Below are positions 34,809-43,644 of a stretch of DNA of 64,000 nucleotides, piece after piece. The notes under the pieces are model-generated. The model was not told the DNA's origin. It did no database searches and saw only the letters and a program-made list of their open reading frames with translations. Position 1 is the stretch's first letter. Each line of letters begins with the position of its first letter. The stretch is from Pulveribacter suum. GTDB lineage: Bacteria > Pseudomonadota > Gammaproteobacteria > Burkholderiales > Burkholderiaceae_C. Where the stretch lies: assembly GCF_003013695.1 (NCBI RefSeq), contig NZ_CP027792.1, positions 1-64,000 of the forward strand, given 5' to 3'. The translations under genes and the position numbers were made by a program.

Positions 34809-34916
34809 GATGACGTCAAAGTCCTTCCTACCATCGCTCGCAATCAGGCTGCAGGCGGCGCTGGCTTCGCCGGCCTGCCACGGCCTTCTCTCTCCGAACT
34901 CGAACAGGAACCGGCA

Positions 34917-36854
34917 ATGACGACCACGTTCCCCCACCTGCTGCTGCGCCACGCCGCCGAAAGGCCGCAGGCGACCGCGCTGCGTGAAAAAGAATATGGC
35001 ATCTGGCAGACATGGAGCTGGCAGGCCGCGGCTGCCGAAGTGCGCGCCATGGCCTGCGGGCTGCTGTCGCTGGGCTTTGCGCGCGGGCAGAACCTGGCGC
35101 TGATCAGCGACAACCGCCCGCACGTGTACATGGGCTTTCTAGCCGTGCAGAGCATGGGCGGCGTGCCCATCCCGCTGTACCAGGACGCGGTGGCTGCGGA
35201 GATGACCTTCGTCATCCAGGACGCGGGCATCGAGTTCGCCTTTGCCGAGAACCAGGAGCAGGTGGACAAGCTGCTGGAGGTGCGCGAGACGGTGCCCGGC
35301 ATCCGCCACATCATCTATGACGACCCGCGCGGCCTGCGCAACTACGACCAGCCGGGGCTGATCAGCACCCAGCAGCTGGCGGCCCGCGGCGCCGAGTGGG
35401 ACCAGGCCAACCCCGGCGTGTGGGAGGCCCTGCTGGGCTCGCTCACGCCCGAGGATGTCTCGGTCATCCTCTACACCTCCGGCACCACGGGCAAGCCCAA
35501 GGGCGTGTGCCTGACGCACTCCGCGTTTGCCGAATCCGCCCGCGGCGGCATCGAGGTGGACCGCCTGGGCCCTCAGGACGACGTGCTGTCCTACCTGCCG
35601 CCGGCCTGGGTGGGCGACCACCTGTTTTCCTTCGCGCAGTGGCTGGTGGCGGGCTTCACGATCAACTGCCCGGAGTCGGCCAGCACGGTCAGCATCGACA
35701 TGCGCGAGATCGGCCCGAGCTACTACTTCGCGCCGCCGCGCATCTTCGAGGGCATGCTGACCTCGGTCTCCATCCGCATGGAGGACGCTGCGGCTCCGAA
35801 GCGCTGGCTGTTCGACCAGTGCATGCAGCTGGCGCGCCGCGTCGGCTCGGACATCCTGGACGGCAAGCCGGTCGGCGCGCTGGACCGCCTGAAATACCAG
35901 CTGGCCGACCTGGCCATCTACGGCCCGCTGCGCAACGTCATGGGCCTGTCGCGCATCCGCGTGGCCTACACGGCGGGCGCGGCCATCGGGCCGGACCTGT
36001 TTCGCTTTTTCCGCTCCATCGGCATCAACCTCAAGCAGCTGTACGGCCAGACCGAGACCTGCGCCTACGTCTGCCTGCAGCGCGACGGCCAGGTGGAGCT
36101 GGCCAGCGTGGGCCAGGCGGCGCCGGGCATCGAGCTGAAGATCGCCGACAGCGGCGAGGTGCTGGTCAAGGGCGTGTCGGTGCTCAAGGAGTACTACAAG
36201 CGCCCGGACGCCACGGCCGAGGTCATCGACGAGAACGGCTACTTCAAGACCGGCGACGCCGGCCTGATTGACGCCAGTGGTCAGCTGCGCATCATCGACC
36301 GCGCCAAGGACGTGGGCAAGACCGCCAGCGGCGCGATGTTCGCGCCCAACTACATCGAGAACAAGCTCAAGTTCTTCCCGCACATCAAGGAGGCGGTGTG
36401 CTTTGGCAACGGCCGCGAGACGGTGTGCGCCTTCATCAACATCGACTATGAGGCCGTGGGCAACTGGGCCGAACGCCAGGGCGTGCCCTACGGCGGCTAT
36501 GTGGACCTGGCCTCCAAGCCCCAGGTACTGCAGCTGATCGCCGACTGCGTGGGCAAGGTCAATGCCGACCTGGCAGCCGAGCCCGGCATGGCCGGCACCC
36601 AGGTGGCGCGCTTTCTGGTGCTGCACAAGGAGCTGGACCCCGACGACGACGAGCTGACCCGCACCCGCAAGGTGCGCCGCGGCTTCATCGCCGAGAAGTA
36701 CGGCGTGCTGGTGGAGGCGCTGTACGCCGGCCGCGCCGAGCAGTTCATCGAAACCCAGGTCAAGTTCGAGGACGGGCGCACCGGCGCCGTGAGCGCCACG
36801 CTCAAGCTGGTGGACGCCAAGACCTGGCCGGCCAGCGCCCGCGCAGCCGCCTGA
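34917..36854 (+). CDS. long-chain acyl-CoA synthetase / AMP-dependent ligase
   Basis: A 645-residue adenylate-forming enzyme. The AMP-binding P-loop YTSGTTGKPKG is at about residues 186-196, the A5 motif YGQTETCAYV near 380 and GYFKTGDAG / IDRAKDVGKTASGAMFAPNYIENKLKF near 450-480. It converts a carboxylic acid, ATP and CoA to acyl-CoA. Sequence cannot separate fatty from aromatic acids. The start is ATG 34917, after ACAGGAA; the frame is open to 34791 but without family similarity. It is the first gene of a run ending with a PaaK-like ligase at 44892. The next gene (LivG-type) starts 16 bases downstream. Confidence 0.9.
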   Translation: MTTTFPHLLLRHAAERPQATALREKEYGIWQTWSWQAAAAEVRAMACGLLSLGFARGQNLALISDNRPHVYMGFLAVQSMGGVPIPLYQDAVAAEMTFVIQDAGIEFAFAENQEQVDKLLEVRETVPGIRHIIYDDPRGLRNYDQPGLISTQQLAARGAEWDQANPGVWEALLGSLTPEDVSVILYTSGTTGKPKGVCLTHSAFAESARGGIEVDRLGPQDDVLSYLPPAWVGDHLFSFAQWLVAGFTINCPESASTVSIDMREIGPSYYFAPPRIFEGMLTSVSIRMEDAAAPKRWLFDQCMQLARRVGSDILDGKPVGALDRLKYQLADLAIYGPLRNVMGLSRIRVAYTAGAAIGPDLFRFFRSIGINLKQLYGQTETCAYVCLQRDGQVELASVGQAAPGIELKIADSGEVLVKGVSVLKEYYKRPDATAEVIDENGYFKTGDAGLIDASGQLRIIDRAKDVGKTASGAMFAPNYIENKLKFFPHIKEAVCFGNGRETVCAFINIDYEAVGNWAERQGVPYGGYVDLASKPQVLQLIADCVGKVNADLAAEPGMAGTQVARFLVLHKELDPDDDELTRTRKVRRGFIAEKYGVLVEALYAGRAEQFIETQVKFEDGRTGAVSATLKLVDAKTWPASARAAA

Positions 36855-36870
36855 CCGCAACGAGGCTCAC

Positions 36871-37656
36871 ATGACCAGCAAGAAGATCGGCGACGTCATC
36901 CTGGACGTCCAGAACATCAGCCTGCGCTTTGGCGGCGTGAAGGCCCTGACGGACATCTCGTTCGATGTGCGCGAGCACGAGATCCGCTCCATCATCGGCC
37001 CCAACGGAGCCGGCAAGAGCTCGATGCTCAACTGTATCAACGGCGTCTATACGCCCACCGAGGGCTCCATCACCTTCCGCGGCAAGACGTTCTCCAACAT
37101 GAACAGCCGCCAGGTGGCCGAAATGGGCGTGGCGCGCACGTTCCAGAACCTGGCGCTGTTCAAGGGCATGAGCGTGATCGACAACATCATGACCGGGCGC
37201 AACCTGAAGATCAAAAGCAACCTGCTGCTGCAGGCGCTGCGCATCGGGCCTGCGGAGAAGGAAGAGATCCGCCACCGCGAATTCGTCGAGCACATCATCG
37301 ATTTCCTGGAAATCCAGGCGCACCGCAAGACACCCGTGGGCCAGCTGCCCTACGGCCTGCAAAAGCGCGTGGACCTGGGCCGGGCCCTGGCCATGGAGCC
37401 ACAGGTGCTGCTGCTGGACGAGCCCATGGCCGGCATGAACGTCGAGGAAAAGCAGGACATGAGCCGCTTCATCCTGGACGTGAACGACGAGTTCGGCACC
37501 ACCATCGTCCTCATCGAGCACGACATGGGCGTGGTCATGGACATCTCCGACCGCGTCGTGGTGCTGGACTACGGCAAGAAGATCGGCGACGGCGCGCCCG
37601 AGGACGTGCGCAACAACGAAGACGTGATCCGCGCCTACCTGGGCGCCGGACACTGA
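36871..37656 (+). CDS. LivG-type branched-chain ABC transporter ATP-binding protein
   Basis: A 261-residue ABC ATPase. Walker A is GPNGAGKSS (about 44-52), the Q-loop is RTFQNLALFKGM, the signature is PYGLQKRVDLGRAL (LSGGQ variant typical of HAAT transporters), Walker B is QVLLLDEPMAGMN and the switch His is in LIEHDMGVV. It is the first of the two ATPases powering this importer; its partner is encoded at 42699. It lies between the acyl-CoA synthetase and LivH-type permease genes with small gaps. Confidence 0.92.
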   Translation: MTSKKIGDVILDVQNISLRFGGVKALTDISFDVREHEIRSIIGPNGAGKSSMLNCINGVYTPTEGSITFRGKTFSNMNSRQVAEMGVARTFQNLALFKGMSVIDNIMTGRNLKIKSNLLLQALRIGPAEKEEIRHREFVEHIIDFLEIQAHRKTPVGQLPYGLQKRVDLGRALAMEPQVLLLDEPMAGMNVEEKQDMSRFILDVNDEFGTTIVLIEHDMGVVMDISDRVVVLDYGKKIGDGAPEDVRNNEDVIRAYLGAGH

Positions 37657-37674
37657 AAGCGGGGCACAAACAAA

Positions 37675-38604
37675 ATGGCATTTTTCTTGGAAACCTTCAT
37701 CGGCGGCCTGATGGCCGGCATGCTGTACGCGCTGGTGGCCCTCGGCTTCGTGCTGATCTTCAAGGCCTCGGGCGTCTTCAACTTCGCGCAGGGGGCGATG
37801 GTGCTGTTCGCGGCACTGGCGATGGCGCGCTTTGCGGACTGGATGCCGCAGTGGACCGGCATCGACAACAAGATCTTCGCCAACGTCGCCGCCTTCGTGC
37901 TGGCCGCCGCCATCATGTTCGCCGTCGCTTGGGCTATCGAGCGGCTGGTGCTGCGCCACCTGGTGAACCAGGACGCGGCCACGCTGCTGATGGCCACGCT
38001 GGGCATCACCTACTTCCTCGAAGGCCTGGGCCAGACGCTGTTCGGCAGCGAGATCTACACCATCGACGTGGGCATGCCCAAGGACCCGGTGTTCGTCCTC
38101 GAGTCCGCCTTCCAGGGCGGCGTGATGATCAACCCGGAGGACGTGATCGCCGCGCTGATTGCCGCCGCGCTGGTGGCCGCGCTGTCAGTGTTCTTCCAAA
38201 AGACCGGCACCGGCCGCGCGCTGCGCGCCGTGGCCGACGACCACCAGGCCGCCCAGTCCATCGGCATTCCGCTGGCCCGCATCTGGGTCATCGTGTGGTG
38301 CGTGGCCGGCATCGTGGCGCTGGTGGCCGGGATGATCTGGGGCTCCAAGCTGGGCGTGCAGTTCACGCTGACCACTGTGGCGCTGCGCGCGCTGCCGGTG
38401 GTCATCCTGGGCGGCCTGACCTCGGTGCCCGGCGCCATCATCGGCGGCCTGATCATCGGCGTGGGCGAGAAGCTCTCCGAGGTGTACCTGGGCCCGTTCG
38501 TGGGCGGCGGCATCGAGATCTGGTTCGCGTATGTGCTGGCGCTGGTGTTCCTGCTGTTCCGGCCGCAGGGGCTGTTTGGCGAAAAGATCATCGACCGCGT
38601 GTGA
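37675..38604 (+). CDS. LivH-type branched-chain ABC transporter permease
   Basis: A 309-residue membrane permease. It begins FLETFIGGLMAGMLYALVALGFVLIFKASGVFNFAQGAMVLF, the signature N-terminal helices of LivH, with about eight helices and the RALRAVADDHQAAQSIGI cytoplasmic coupling loop. With the LivM-type protein it forms the membrane channel of a hydrophobic amino-acid / organic acid importer. The stop codon lies in the loop of a perfect hairpin that opens a four-hairpin run before livM (38593-38692). Confidence 0.92.
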   Translation: MAFFLETFIGGLMAGMLYALVALGFVLIFKASGVFNFAQGAMVLFAALAMARFADWMPQWTGIDNKIFANVAAFVLAAAIMFAVAWAIERLVLRHLVNQDAATLLMATLGITYFLEGLGQTLFGSEIYTIDVGMPKDPVFVLESAFQGGVMINPEDVIAALIAAALVAALSVFFQKTGTGRALRAVADDHQAAQSIGIPLARIWVIVWCVAGIVALVAGMIWGSKLGVQFTLTTVALRALPVVILGGLTSVPGAIIGGLIIGVGEKLSEVYLGPFVGGGIEIWFAYVLALVFLLFRPQGLFGEKIIDRV

Positions 38605-38692
38605 AGCACGCGGTCAACCCGAAGGGTTCTTTGCCGCAGGCAAAGGATGATCTTTCGGCGCAGGGTGCGCAGCGCCCGAAGCCAAAAATCAT
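38593..38692 (+). other. four tandem hairpins at the livH-livM junction
   Basis: Four stems in a row: GACCGCG/CGCGGTC (38593-38599/38609-38615, loop holds the livH stop), AACCC-GAA-GGGTT (38616-38628), TTTGCC-GCA-GGCAAA (38630-38644), and ATGAT/ATCAT (38647-38651/38688-38692) enclosing TTCGGCGC/GCGCCCGAA. None is followed by a T tract, so this looks like an mRNA processing or stability element, not a terminator. Confidence 0.75.
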
Positions 38693-38726
38693 TGCGCTCG
38701 GATAGCTCACCAGGAGTTGAGAAAAC

Positions 38727-39803
38727 ATGTTTTATCGTGAAAACGGCCAGTTCAAGACCAGCTACCGCGCCGACCAGCAGGTCTTCCCCATCCTGCAGGA
38801 CAAGATCGCCGTCTGGGCCCTGATCGCTGCCTGCTTCGTGCTGGTGCCGATGCTGGCGTCCGACTACTTCTACCTGGCCATCCTGATTCCGCTGGTCATC
38901 ATGTCGCTGGCGGCGCTGGGGGTGAACATCCTGGTGGGCTACTGCGGGCAGATCTCGCTGGGCTCGGGCGCCTTCATGGCGGTGGGGGCCTACGGCGCCT
39001 ACAACTTCGTGGCCCGCGTCCCGGACATGCCCCTGATCCCGGCGCTGATCCTGGGCGGGCTGTGCGCCACCTTTTTCGGCATCCTGTTCGGGCTGCCCAG
39101 CCTGCGCGTCAAGGGCCTGTACCTGGCCGTGGCGACGCTGGCCGCGCAGTTCTTCTCGGACTGGATGTTCCTGCGCATCAAGTGGTTCACCAACGACTCG
39201 CCCTCGGGCTCGGTGTCGGTGAACAACCTGCAGGTCTTCGGCATCCCCATCCAGTCGCCGCAGGCCAAGTACCTGTTCTGCCTGGCCTTGCTGGTGGTGA
39301 TGGCCATCCTGGCCAAGAACCTGGTGCGCAGCGCCATCGGCCGCGAGTGGATGGCGATTCGCGACATGGACGTGGCCGCCAGCGTGATCGGCATCCGCCC
39401 GATGTACGCCAAGCTGTCGGCTTTCGCCGTCAGCTCCTTCATCGTCGGCGTGGCCGGCGCGCTGTGGGGCTTCGTGCACCTGGGCGCCTGGGAGCCGGCC
39501 GCCTTCTCGGTGGACATCTCCTTCAAGCTGCTGTTCATGGTCATCATCGGCGGGCTGGGCTCCATCATGGGCAGCTTCTTCGGCGCGGCCTTCATCGTGG
39601 TGCTGCCCATCGTGCTGAACCTGGTGCTGCCTGCCCTGCTGGGCGTGTTCGGCGTGGAGATCTCCACGGCCGGCATCTCGCACACCGAGCTGATGATCTT
39701 CGGCGCGCTGATCGTCTGGTTCCTGATCGTGGAGCCGCACGGCCTGGCCAAGCTGTGGTCCACGGGCAAGCAGAAGATGCGCGTGTGGCCCTTCCCGCAC
39801 TGA
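38727..39803 (+). CDS. LivM-type branched-chain ABC transporter permease
   Basis: A 358-residue permease. The N-terminal cytoplasmic stretch is followed by about eight to nine helices; NILVGYCGQISLGSGAFMAVGAYGAYNF is the LivM signature, with the coupling loop RSAIGREWMAIRDMDVAASVIGI and the IIGGLGSIMGSFFGAAFIVVLP segment. It pairs with the LivH-type permease. The start is ATG 38727 behind CAGGAG. It is separated from the livH gene by the hairpin run and from the first receptor gene by repeat copy 10. Confidence 0.92.
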   Translation: MFYRENGQFKTSYRADQQVFPILQDKIAVWALIAACFVLVPMLASDYFYLAILIPLVIMSLAALGVNILVGYCGQISLGSGAFMAVGAYGAYNFVARVPDMPLIPALILGGLCATFFGILFGLPSLRVKGLYLAVATLAAQFFSDWMFLRIKWFTNDSPSGSVSVNNLQVFGIPIQSPQAKYLFCLALLVVMAILAKNLVRSAIGREWMAIRDMDVAASVIGIRPMYAKLSAFAVSSFIVGVAGALWGFVHLGAWEPAAFSVDISFKLLFMVIIGGLGSIMGSFFGAAFIVVLPIVLNLVLPALLGVFGVEISTAGISHTELMIFGALIVWFLIVEPHGLAKLWSTGKQKMRVWPFPH

Positions 39804-39810
39804 TGGAACG

Positions 39811-39873
39811 ACTATCAAAACAATAGCTGCTCACGCTTGCCGGACAAGCGCTGGAGCCCGATTTCCCTCTAAG
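39811..39873 (+). repeat. palindromic repeat copy 10
   Basis: Near-consensus forward copy (ACTATCAAAACAATAGCTGC, then CACGCTTGCCGGACAAGCGCTGGAGCCC) between the permease and receptor genes. The stem CGCTTG/CAAGCG could attenuate or protect mRNA at this operon position. Confidence 0.93.
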
Positions 39874-39894
39874 TCCAAACACAAGGAGACACCC

Positions 39895-41205
39895 ATGAAG
39901 CAACTCACCCGCCTGGCCCTGGCCGCCGCCCTGGCCACCGGATTTGCCTCCAGCGCGCTGGCGCAGGCCAGCGAGCAGTTTTTCCCGCAGCTGACCTACC
40001 GCACGGGTGCCTACGCGGCCTACGGCATCCCATGGTCCAACGGCAAGGTGGACTACCTGAAGATGGTCAACGCGCGCGACGGCGGCGTGAACGGCGTCAA
40101 GCTGACGTTCGAGGAGTGCGAGACCGGCTACGCCACCGACCGCGGCGTGGAGTGCTACGAGCGCCTGAAGACCCGCCCCGGCGTGGCCGTGGTCGAGCCG
40201 CTGGCCACCGGCATCACCTTCGCCCTGACCGAGAAGGCCCCCGTGGACAAGATCCCGCTGATGACCATGGGCTACGGCCTGTCCATCTCCCAGGACGGCA
40301 ACGCCTTCCCCTGGAACTTCCCCTTCCTGGGCAGCTACTGGACGGGCGCGGACATCCTGATCCAGCACCTGGGCAAGCAGGCCGGCGGCCTGGACAAGCT
40401 CAAGGGCAAGAAGATCGCCTACGTCTATCACGACAGCCCCTTCGGCAAGGACGCCATCCCGCTGCTGGAAAAGCGCGCCCAGATGCACGGCTTTGCCCTG
40501 CAGCTGATGCCCGTGACGGCGCCCGGCGTGGAGCAAAAATCCACTTGGCTGCAGGTGCGGCAGAACCGCCCGGACTACCTGATCCTGTACGGCTGGGGCG
40601 TGATGAACACCACCGCGCTCAAGGAGGCGCAGGCCACGGGCTTTCCGCGCGACAAGATGTACAGCATCTGGTGGGGCGGCACCGAGCCGGCGGTGCGCGA
40701 CGTGGGCGACGGCGCCAAAGGCTTCAACGCCCTGTCGCTGTACACCCACGGCACCTCGTCCAAGGTCATGCAGGACATCCTGAAGCTGGTGCACGACGCC
40801 AAGCAGGGCACGGGCCCGCGCGAGGAGGTGGGCAATGTGCTGTACATGCACGGCGTCATCACGCAGATGCTGGCCGTGGAGGCCGTGCGCGTAGCGCAGG
40901 AGAAGTTCGGCAAGGGCAAGGTCATGACCGGCGAGCAGGTGCGCTGGGGCATGGAAAACCTCAAGCTCGACGCCAAGCGCCTGAAGGAGCTGGGCTTTGA
41001 CGGCGTCATGCAGCCGCTGGCCACGAGCTGCTCCAACCACATGGGCTCCAGCGCCGCCCGCGTCTATGCCTGGGACGGCAAGGACTGGAAATACACGTCC
41101 GACTGGTACCAGGCGGATGAAAAAGTGCTCGAGCCGCTCATCAAGGAGCAGGCCGACAAGTACCTGGCGGACAAGAAGCTGGCCCGCCGCACCGACTGCC
41201 AGTAA
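39895..41205 (+). CDS. ABC transporter periplasmic substrate-binding protein (LivK-like), copy 1
   Basis: A 436-residue secreted receptor. The signal peptide KQLTRLALAAALATGFASSALAQA is cleaved near residue 24. The mature protein is a type I periplasmic binding fold (EQFFPQLTYRTGAYAAYGIPWSNGKVDYLKMVN, YHDSPFGKDAIPLLEKRA, ITQMLAVEAVRVAQEKFGKGKVM). It is longer than LivK (about 350 residues mature), as in the larger receptors for aromatic or other organic acids. It is about 60% identical by eye to the next gene. The start is ATG 39895 behind AAGGAG. Confidence 0.92.
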   Translation: MKQLTRLALAAALATGFASSALAQASEQFFPQLTYRTGAYAAYGIPWSNGKVDYLKMVNARDGGVNGVKLTFEECETGYATDRGVECYERLKTRPGVAVVEPLATGITFALTEKAPVDKIPLMTMGYGLSISQDGNAFPWNFPFLGSYWTGADILIQHLGKQAGGLDKLKGKKIAYVYHDSPFGKDAIPLLEKRAQMHGFALQLMPVTAPGVEQKSTWLQVRQNRPDYLILYGWGVMNTTALKEAQATGFPRDKMYSIWWGGTEPAVRDVGDGAKGFNALSLYTHGTSSKVMQDILKLVHDAKQGTGPREEVGNVLYMHGVITQMLAVEAVRVAQEKFGKGKVMTGEQVRWGMENLKLDAKRLKELGFDGVMQPLATSCSNHMGSSAARVYAWDGKDWKYTSDWYQADEKVLEPLIKEQADKYLADKKLARRTDCQ

Positions 41206-41283
41206 GCAGGCAGGCAGGGCTTGCGCACACCATCGCGCAGGCCATGCGCACCGCTGCATTCCAACCACAAACAGGAGACAAGC

Positions 41284-42591
41284 ATGAAACTCAAGCATCT
41301 GACCCTCGTCGCCGCACTGGCCGCCAGCGGCCTGGGCTTTTCCGCCAGCGCCTCGGCGCAGGCCCAGGAGCAATTCGTCCCGCTGCTGTCCTACCGCACG
41401 GGGCAGTTCGCGCCGCTGGGCATTCCATGGGCCGACGGCAAGCTGGACTACCTCAAGCTGGTCAACGCGAAGGGCGGCATCAACGGCGTGAAGATCGCCT
41501 ACGAGGAGTGCGAGACCGCCTACGACACCAGCCGCGGCGTGGAGTGCTACGAGCGCCTGAAGGGCAAGGGCGGCGGCGCATCGGGCTTCGACACCCAGTC
41601 CACCGGCATCACTTTCGCCGTGACCGAGAAGGCGATCGTGGACAAAATGCCTGTCATCACCCCCGGCTACGGCCTGTCGCAGTCGGCCGACGGCCGCGTG
41701 TTCGAGTGGAACTTTCCGCTGCTGGGCACCTACTGGACGGCGGCCGACTCCATCGTCCAGGACATCCTGAAGAAGGAAAAGGGCAGCCTCAAGGGCAAGA
41801 AGATCGCCCTGGTCTACCACGACTCGCCGTATGGCAAGGAGCCTATCCCGCTGCTGCAAAAGCGCGCCGAGAAGGAAGGCTTTTCGCTCTCGCTGCTGCC
41901 CGTCACGGCGCCCGGCGTGGAGCAAAAGGCCACCTGGCTGCAGGTGCGCCAGACCCGCCCGGACTACGTCATCCTGTGGTCCGCCGGCGTGATGACGCCC
42001 ACGGCCATCCGCGAGGCGCAGGCCACGGGCTTTCCGCGCGAGAAGATGTACGCCATCTGGTGGGGCGGCTCCGACCATGACGTGAAGGGCATCGACGGTG
42101 CCAAGGGCTACAACACCGTCACCATCCACAACACCGCCGAGCGCGACAAAGTGCATGACGAGGTCAAGGCCCAGGTCTACGACAAGAGCCAGGGCTCGGC
42201 CAGCGACGCCAAGGAGCTGGGCGCCCTGGCACACACCCGCGGGATGGTGATCGCCATGCTGCAGGTCGAAGCCATCCGTACTGCGCAGGAAAAGTACGGC
42301 AAGGGCAAGGTGATGTCGCCCGAGCAGGTGCGCTGGGGCCTGGAGAACCTGGACATGACACAGGAGCGGCTGAACGAACTGGGCTTCGGCAAGATGCTGC
42401 GCCCCTTCAAGACCAGCTGCGAGAACCACATGGGCGCCGACTGGGCTCGCGTGGCGCAGTGGGACGGAGCCAAGTGGAACGTCGTCTCCGACTGGTACCA
42501 GGCCGACAAGTCGCTGATCGACCCGCTGGTCAAGGAGTACGGCGAGAAGTACGCCAAGGACAAGAACCTCAAGGTCCGCAGCTGCAGCTGA
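41284..42591 (+). CDS. ABC transporter periplasmic substrate-binding protein (LivK-like), copy 2
   Basis: A 435-residue paralogue of the preceding receptor. The signal peptide (KLKHLTLVAALAASGLGFSASASAQA) differs but the mature core is strongly similar (QFVPLLSYRTGQFAPLGIPWADGKLDYLKLVN, YHDSPYGKEPIPLLQKRAEKEGF, VMSPEQVRWGLENLDMTQERL). Two receptors for one channel could widen substrate range or tune affinity. The start is ATG 41284 after CAGGAG; an ORF extension to 41221 lies upstream of the signal peptide. Confidence 0.92.
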   Translation: MKLKHLTLVAALAASGLGFSASASAQAQEQFVPLLSYRTGQFAPLGIPWADGKLDYLKLVNAKGGINGVKIAYEECETAYDTSRGVECYERLKGKGGGASGFDTQSTGITFAVTEKAIVDKMPVITPGYGLSQSADGRVFEWNFPLLGTYWTAADSIVQDILKKEKGSLKGKKIALVYHDSPYGKEPIPLLQKRAEKEGFSLSLLPVTAPGVEQKATWLQVRQTRPDYVILWSAGVMTPTAIREAQATGFPREKMYAIWWGGSDHDVKGIDGAKGYNTVTIHNTAERDKVHDEVKAQVYDKSQGSASDAKELGALAHTRGMVIAMLQVEAIRTAQEKYGKGKVMSPEQVRWGLENLDMTQERLNELGFGKMLRPFKTSCENHMGADWARVAQWDGAKWNVVSDWYQADKSLIDPLVKEYGEKYAKDKNLKVRSCS

Positions 42592-42698
42592 GCTGAGCTC
42601 CCGCACCCACCGGCCAGGCCCCGCAGCATGCGTTGCTTCATGCGGCGCGGGGCCTGCGCCGGCCGCCATTCATTTCGTCGATGACATACGGTGACCCC

Positions 42699-43535
42699 AT
42701 GACCGACAACCGCCCTGCCAACGCCCCCACCCCCGCCGCGCCCGTGCTCATGGTCAACGGCATCGAGGTCATCTACAACCACGTGATCCTGGTGCTCAAG
42801 GGCGTGTCGCTGCAACTGCCCGAGCGCGGCATCGTCGCCCTGCTGGGCGGCAACGGCGCCGGCAAGACCACCACGCTGCGGGCGATTTCCAACCTGCTCA
42901 AGGGCGAGCGCGGCGAGGTCACCAAGGGCAGCATCGAGCTGCGCGGCGAGCAGATCCAAAACCTCACGCCCTCCGACCTGGTCAAGCGCGGCGTGGTGCA
43001 GGTCATGGAGGGGCGCCACTGCTTCGCCCACCTGACGATTGAAGAAAACCTGCTCACCGGCGCCTACACCCGCACCGACAAGGCCGAGGTCGCGCGCAAC
43101 CTGGAGAAGGTCTACAACTACTTTCCGCGCCTGAAGACCCGCCGCACCAGCCAGGCGGCCTACACCTCGGGCGGCGAGCAGCAGATGTGCGCCATCGGGC
43201 GCGCCATCATGGCCAGCCCCTCCATCGTGCTGCTGGACGAGCCCTCCATGGGCCTGGCGCCGCAGATCGTCGAAGAGGTCTTCAACATCGTGAAAGACCT
43301 CAACGCCAAGGAAGGCACCACCTTCTTGCTGGCCGAACAGAACACCAACATGGCGCTGAAGTACGCCGACTACGGCTACATCATGGAAAGCGGGCGCATC
43401 GTCATGGACGGCCCGGCGCATGAGCTGGCCAACAACGAAGACGTCAAGGAGTTCTACCTGGGCGTGGGCGGCGGCGAGAGGAAGAGCTTCAAGGACGTCA
43501 AGAGCTACAAGCGCCGAAAGCGCTGGCTGGCCTGA
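42699..43535 (+). CDS. LivF-type branched-chain ABC transporter ATP-binding protein
   Basis: A 278-residue ABC ATPase. Walker A is GGNGAGKTT, the signature is YTSGGEQQMCAIGRAIM, Walker B is SIVLLDEPSMGLAP, and the switch region LAEQNTN has Gln in place of the usual His, a known LivF feature. It forms the ATPase heterodimer with the LivG-type protein. The tail FKDVKSYKRRKRWLA is basic. The start is ATG 42699 (MTDNRPANAP); another in-frame ATG lies at 42681, and neither has a strong ribosome site. Confidence 0.9.
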   Translation: MTDNRPANAPTPAAPVLMVNGIEVIYNHVILVLKGVSLQLPERGIVALLGGNGAGKTTTLRAISNLLKGERGEVTKGSIELRGEQIQNLTPSDLVKRGVVQVMEGRHCFAHLTIEENLLTGAYTRTDKAEVARNLEKVYNYFPRLKTRRTSQAAYTSGGEQQMCAIGRAIMASPSIVLLDEPSMGLAPQIVEEVFNIVKDLNAKEGTTFLLAEQNTNMALKYADYGYIMESGRIVMDGPAHELANNEDVKEFYLGVGGGERKSFKDVKSYKRRKRWLA

Positions 43536-43562
43536 CGAGCGGCGGCCGGGCCGCCCACTCAC

Positions 43563-43619
43563 ATTTTCATAGCTGCTGGCGCAGGACTGGCCTGCGTCAG
43601 GGGCCTTTTTGCCCAAAAA
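43563..43619 (+). repeat. palindromic repeat copy 11 (diverged)
   Basis: ATTTTCATAGCTGCTGGCGC, then AGGACTGGCCTGCGTCAGGGGCCTTTTTGCCC, between the LivF-type and PaaK-like genes. The arm pairing is weaker than in copies 8 and 14, but a T tract follows. Confidence 0.6.
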
Positions 43620-43644
43620 ATCTTTCTTGCAGAGGAACCCCGGC

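Noticed and set aside
34690-34916. Possible riboswitch in the leader of the acyl-CoA synthetase operon
   Set aside because: Only two short palindromes are seen; nothing matches a riboswitch class I know, and operators explain them better.
39895-42591. Tandem receptor genes as an assembly duplication
   Set aside because: The two copies differ throughout in protein and DNA sequence, with different signal peptides, so this is an old duplication.
39592-42669. 1025-codon minus-strand frame across both receptor genes
   Set aside because: Shadow of two signal-peptide-bearing receptors; its own product is low-complexity and has no family match.
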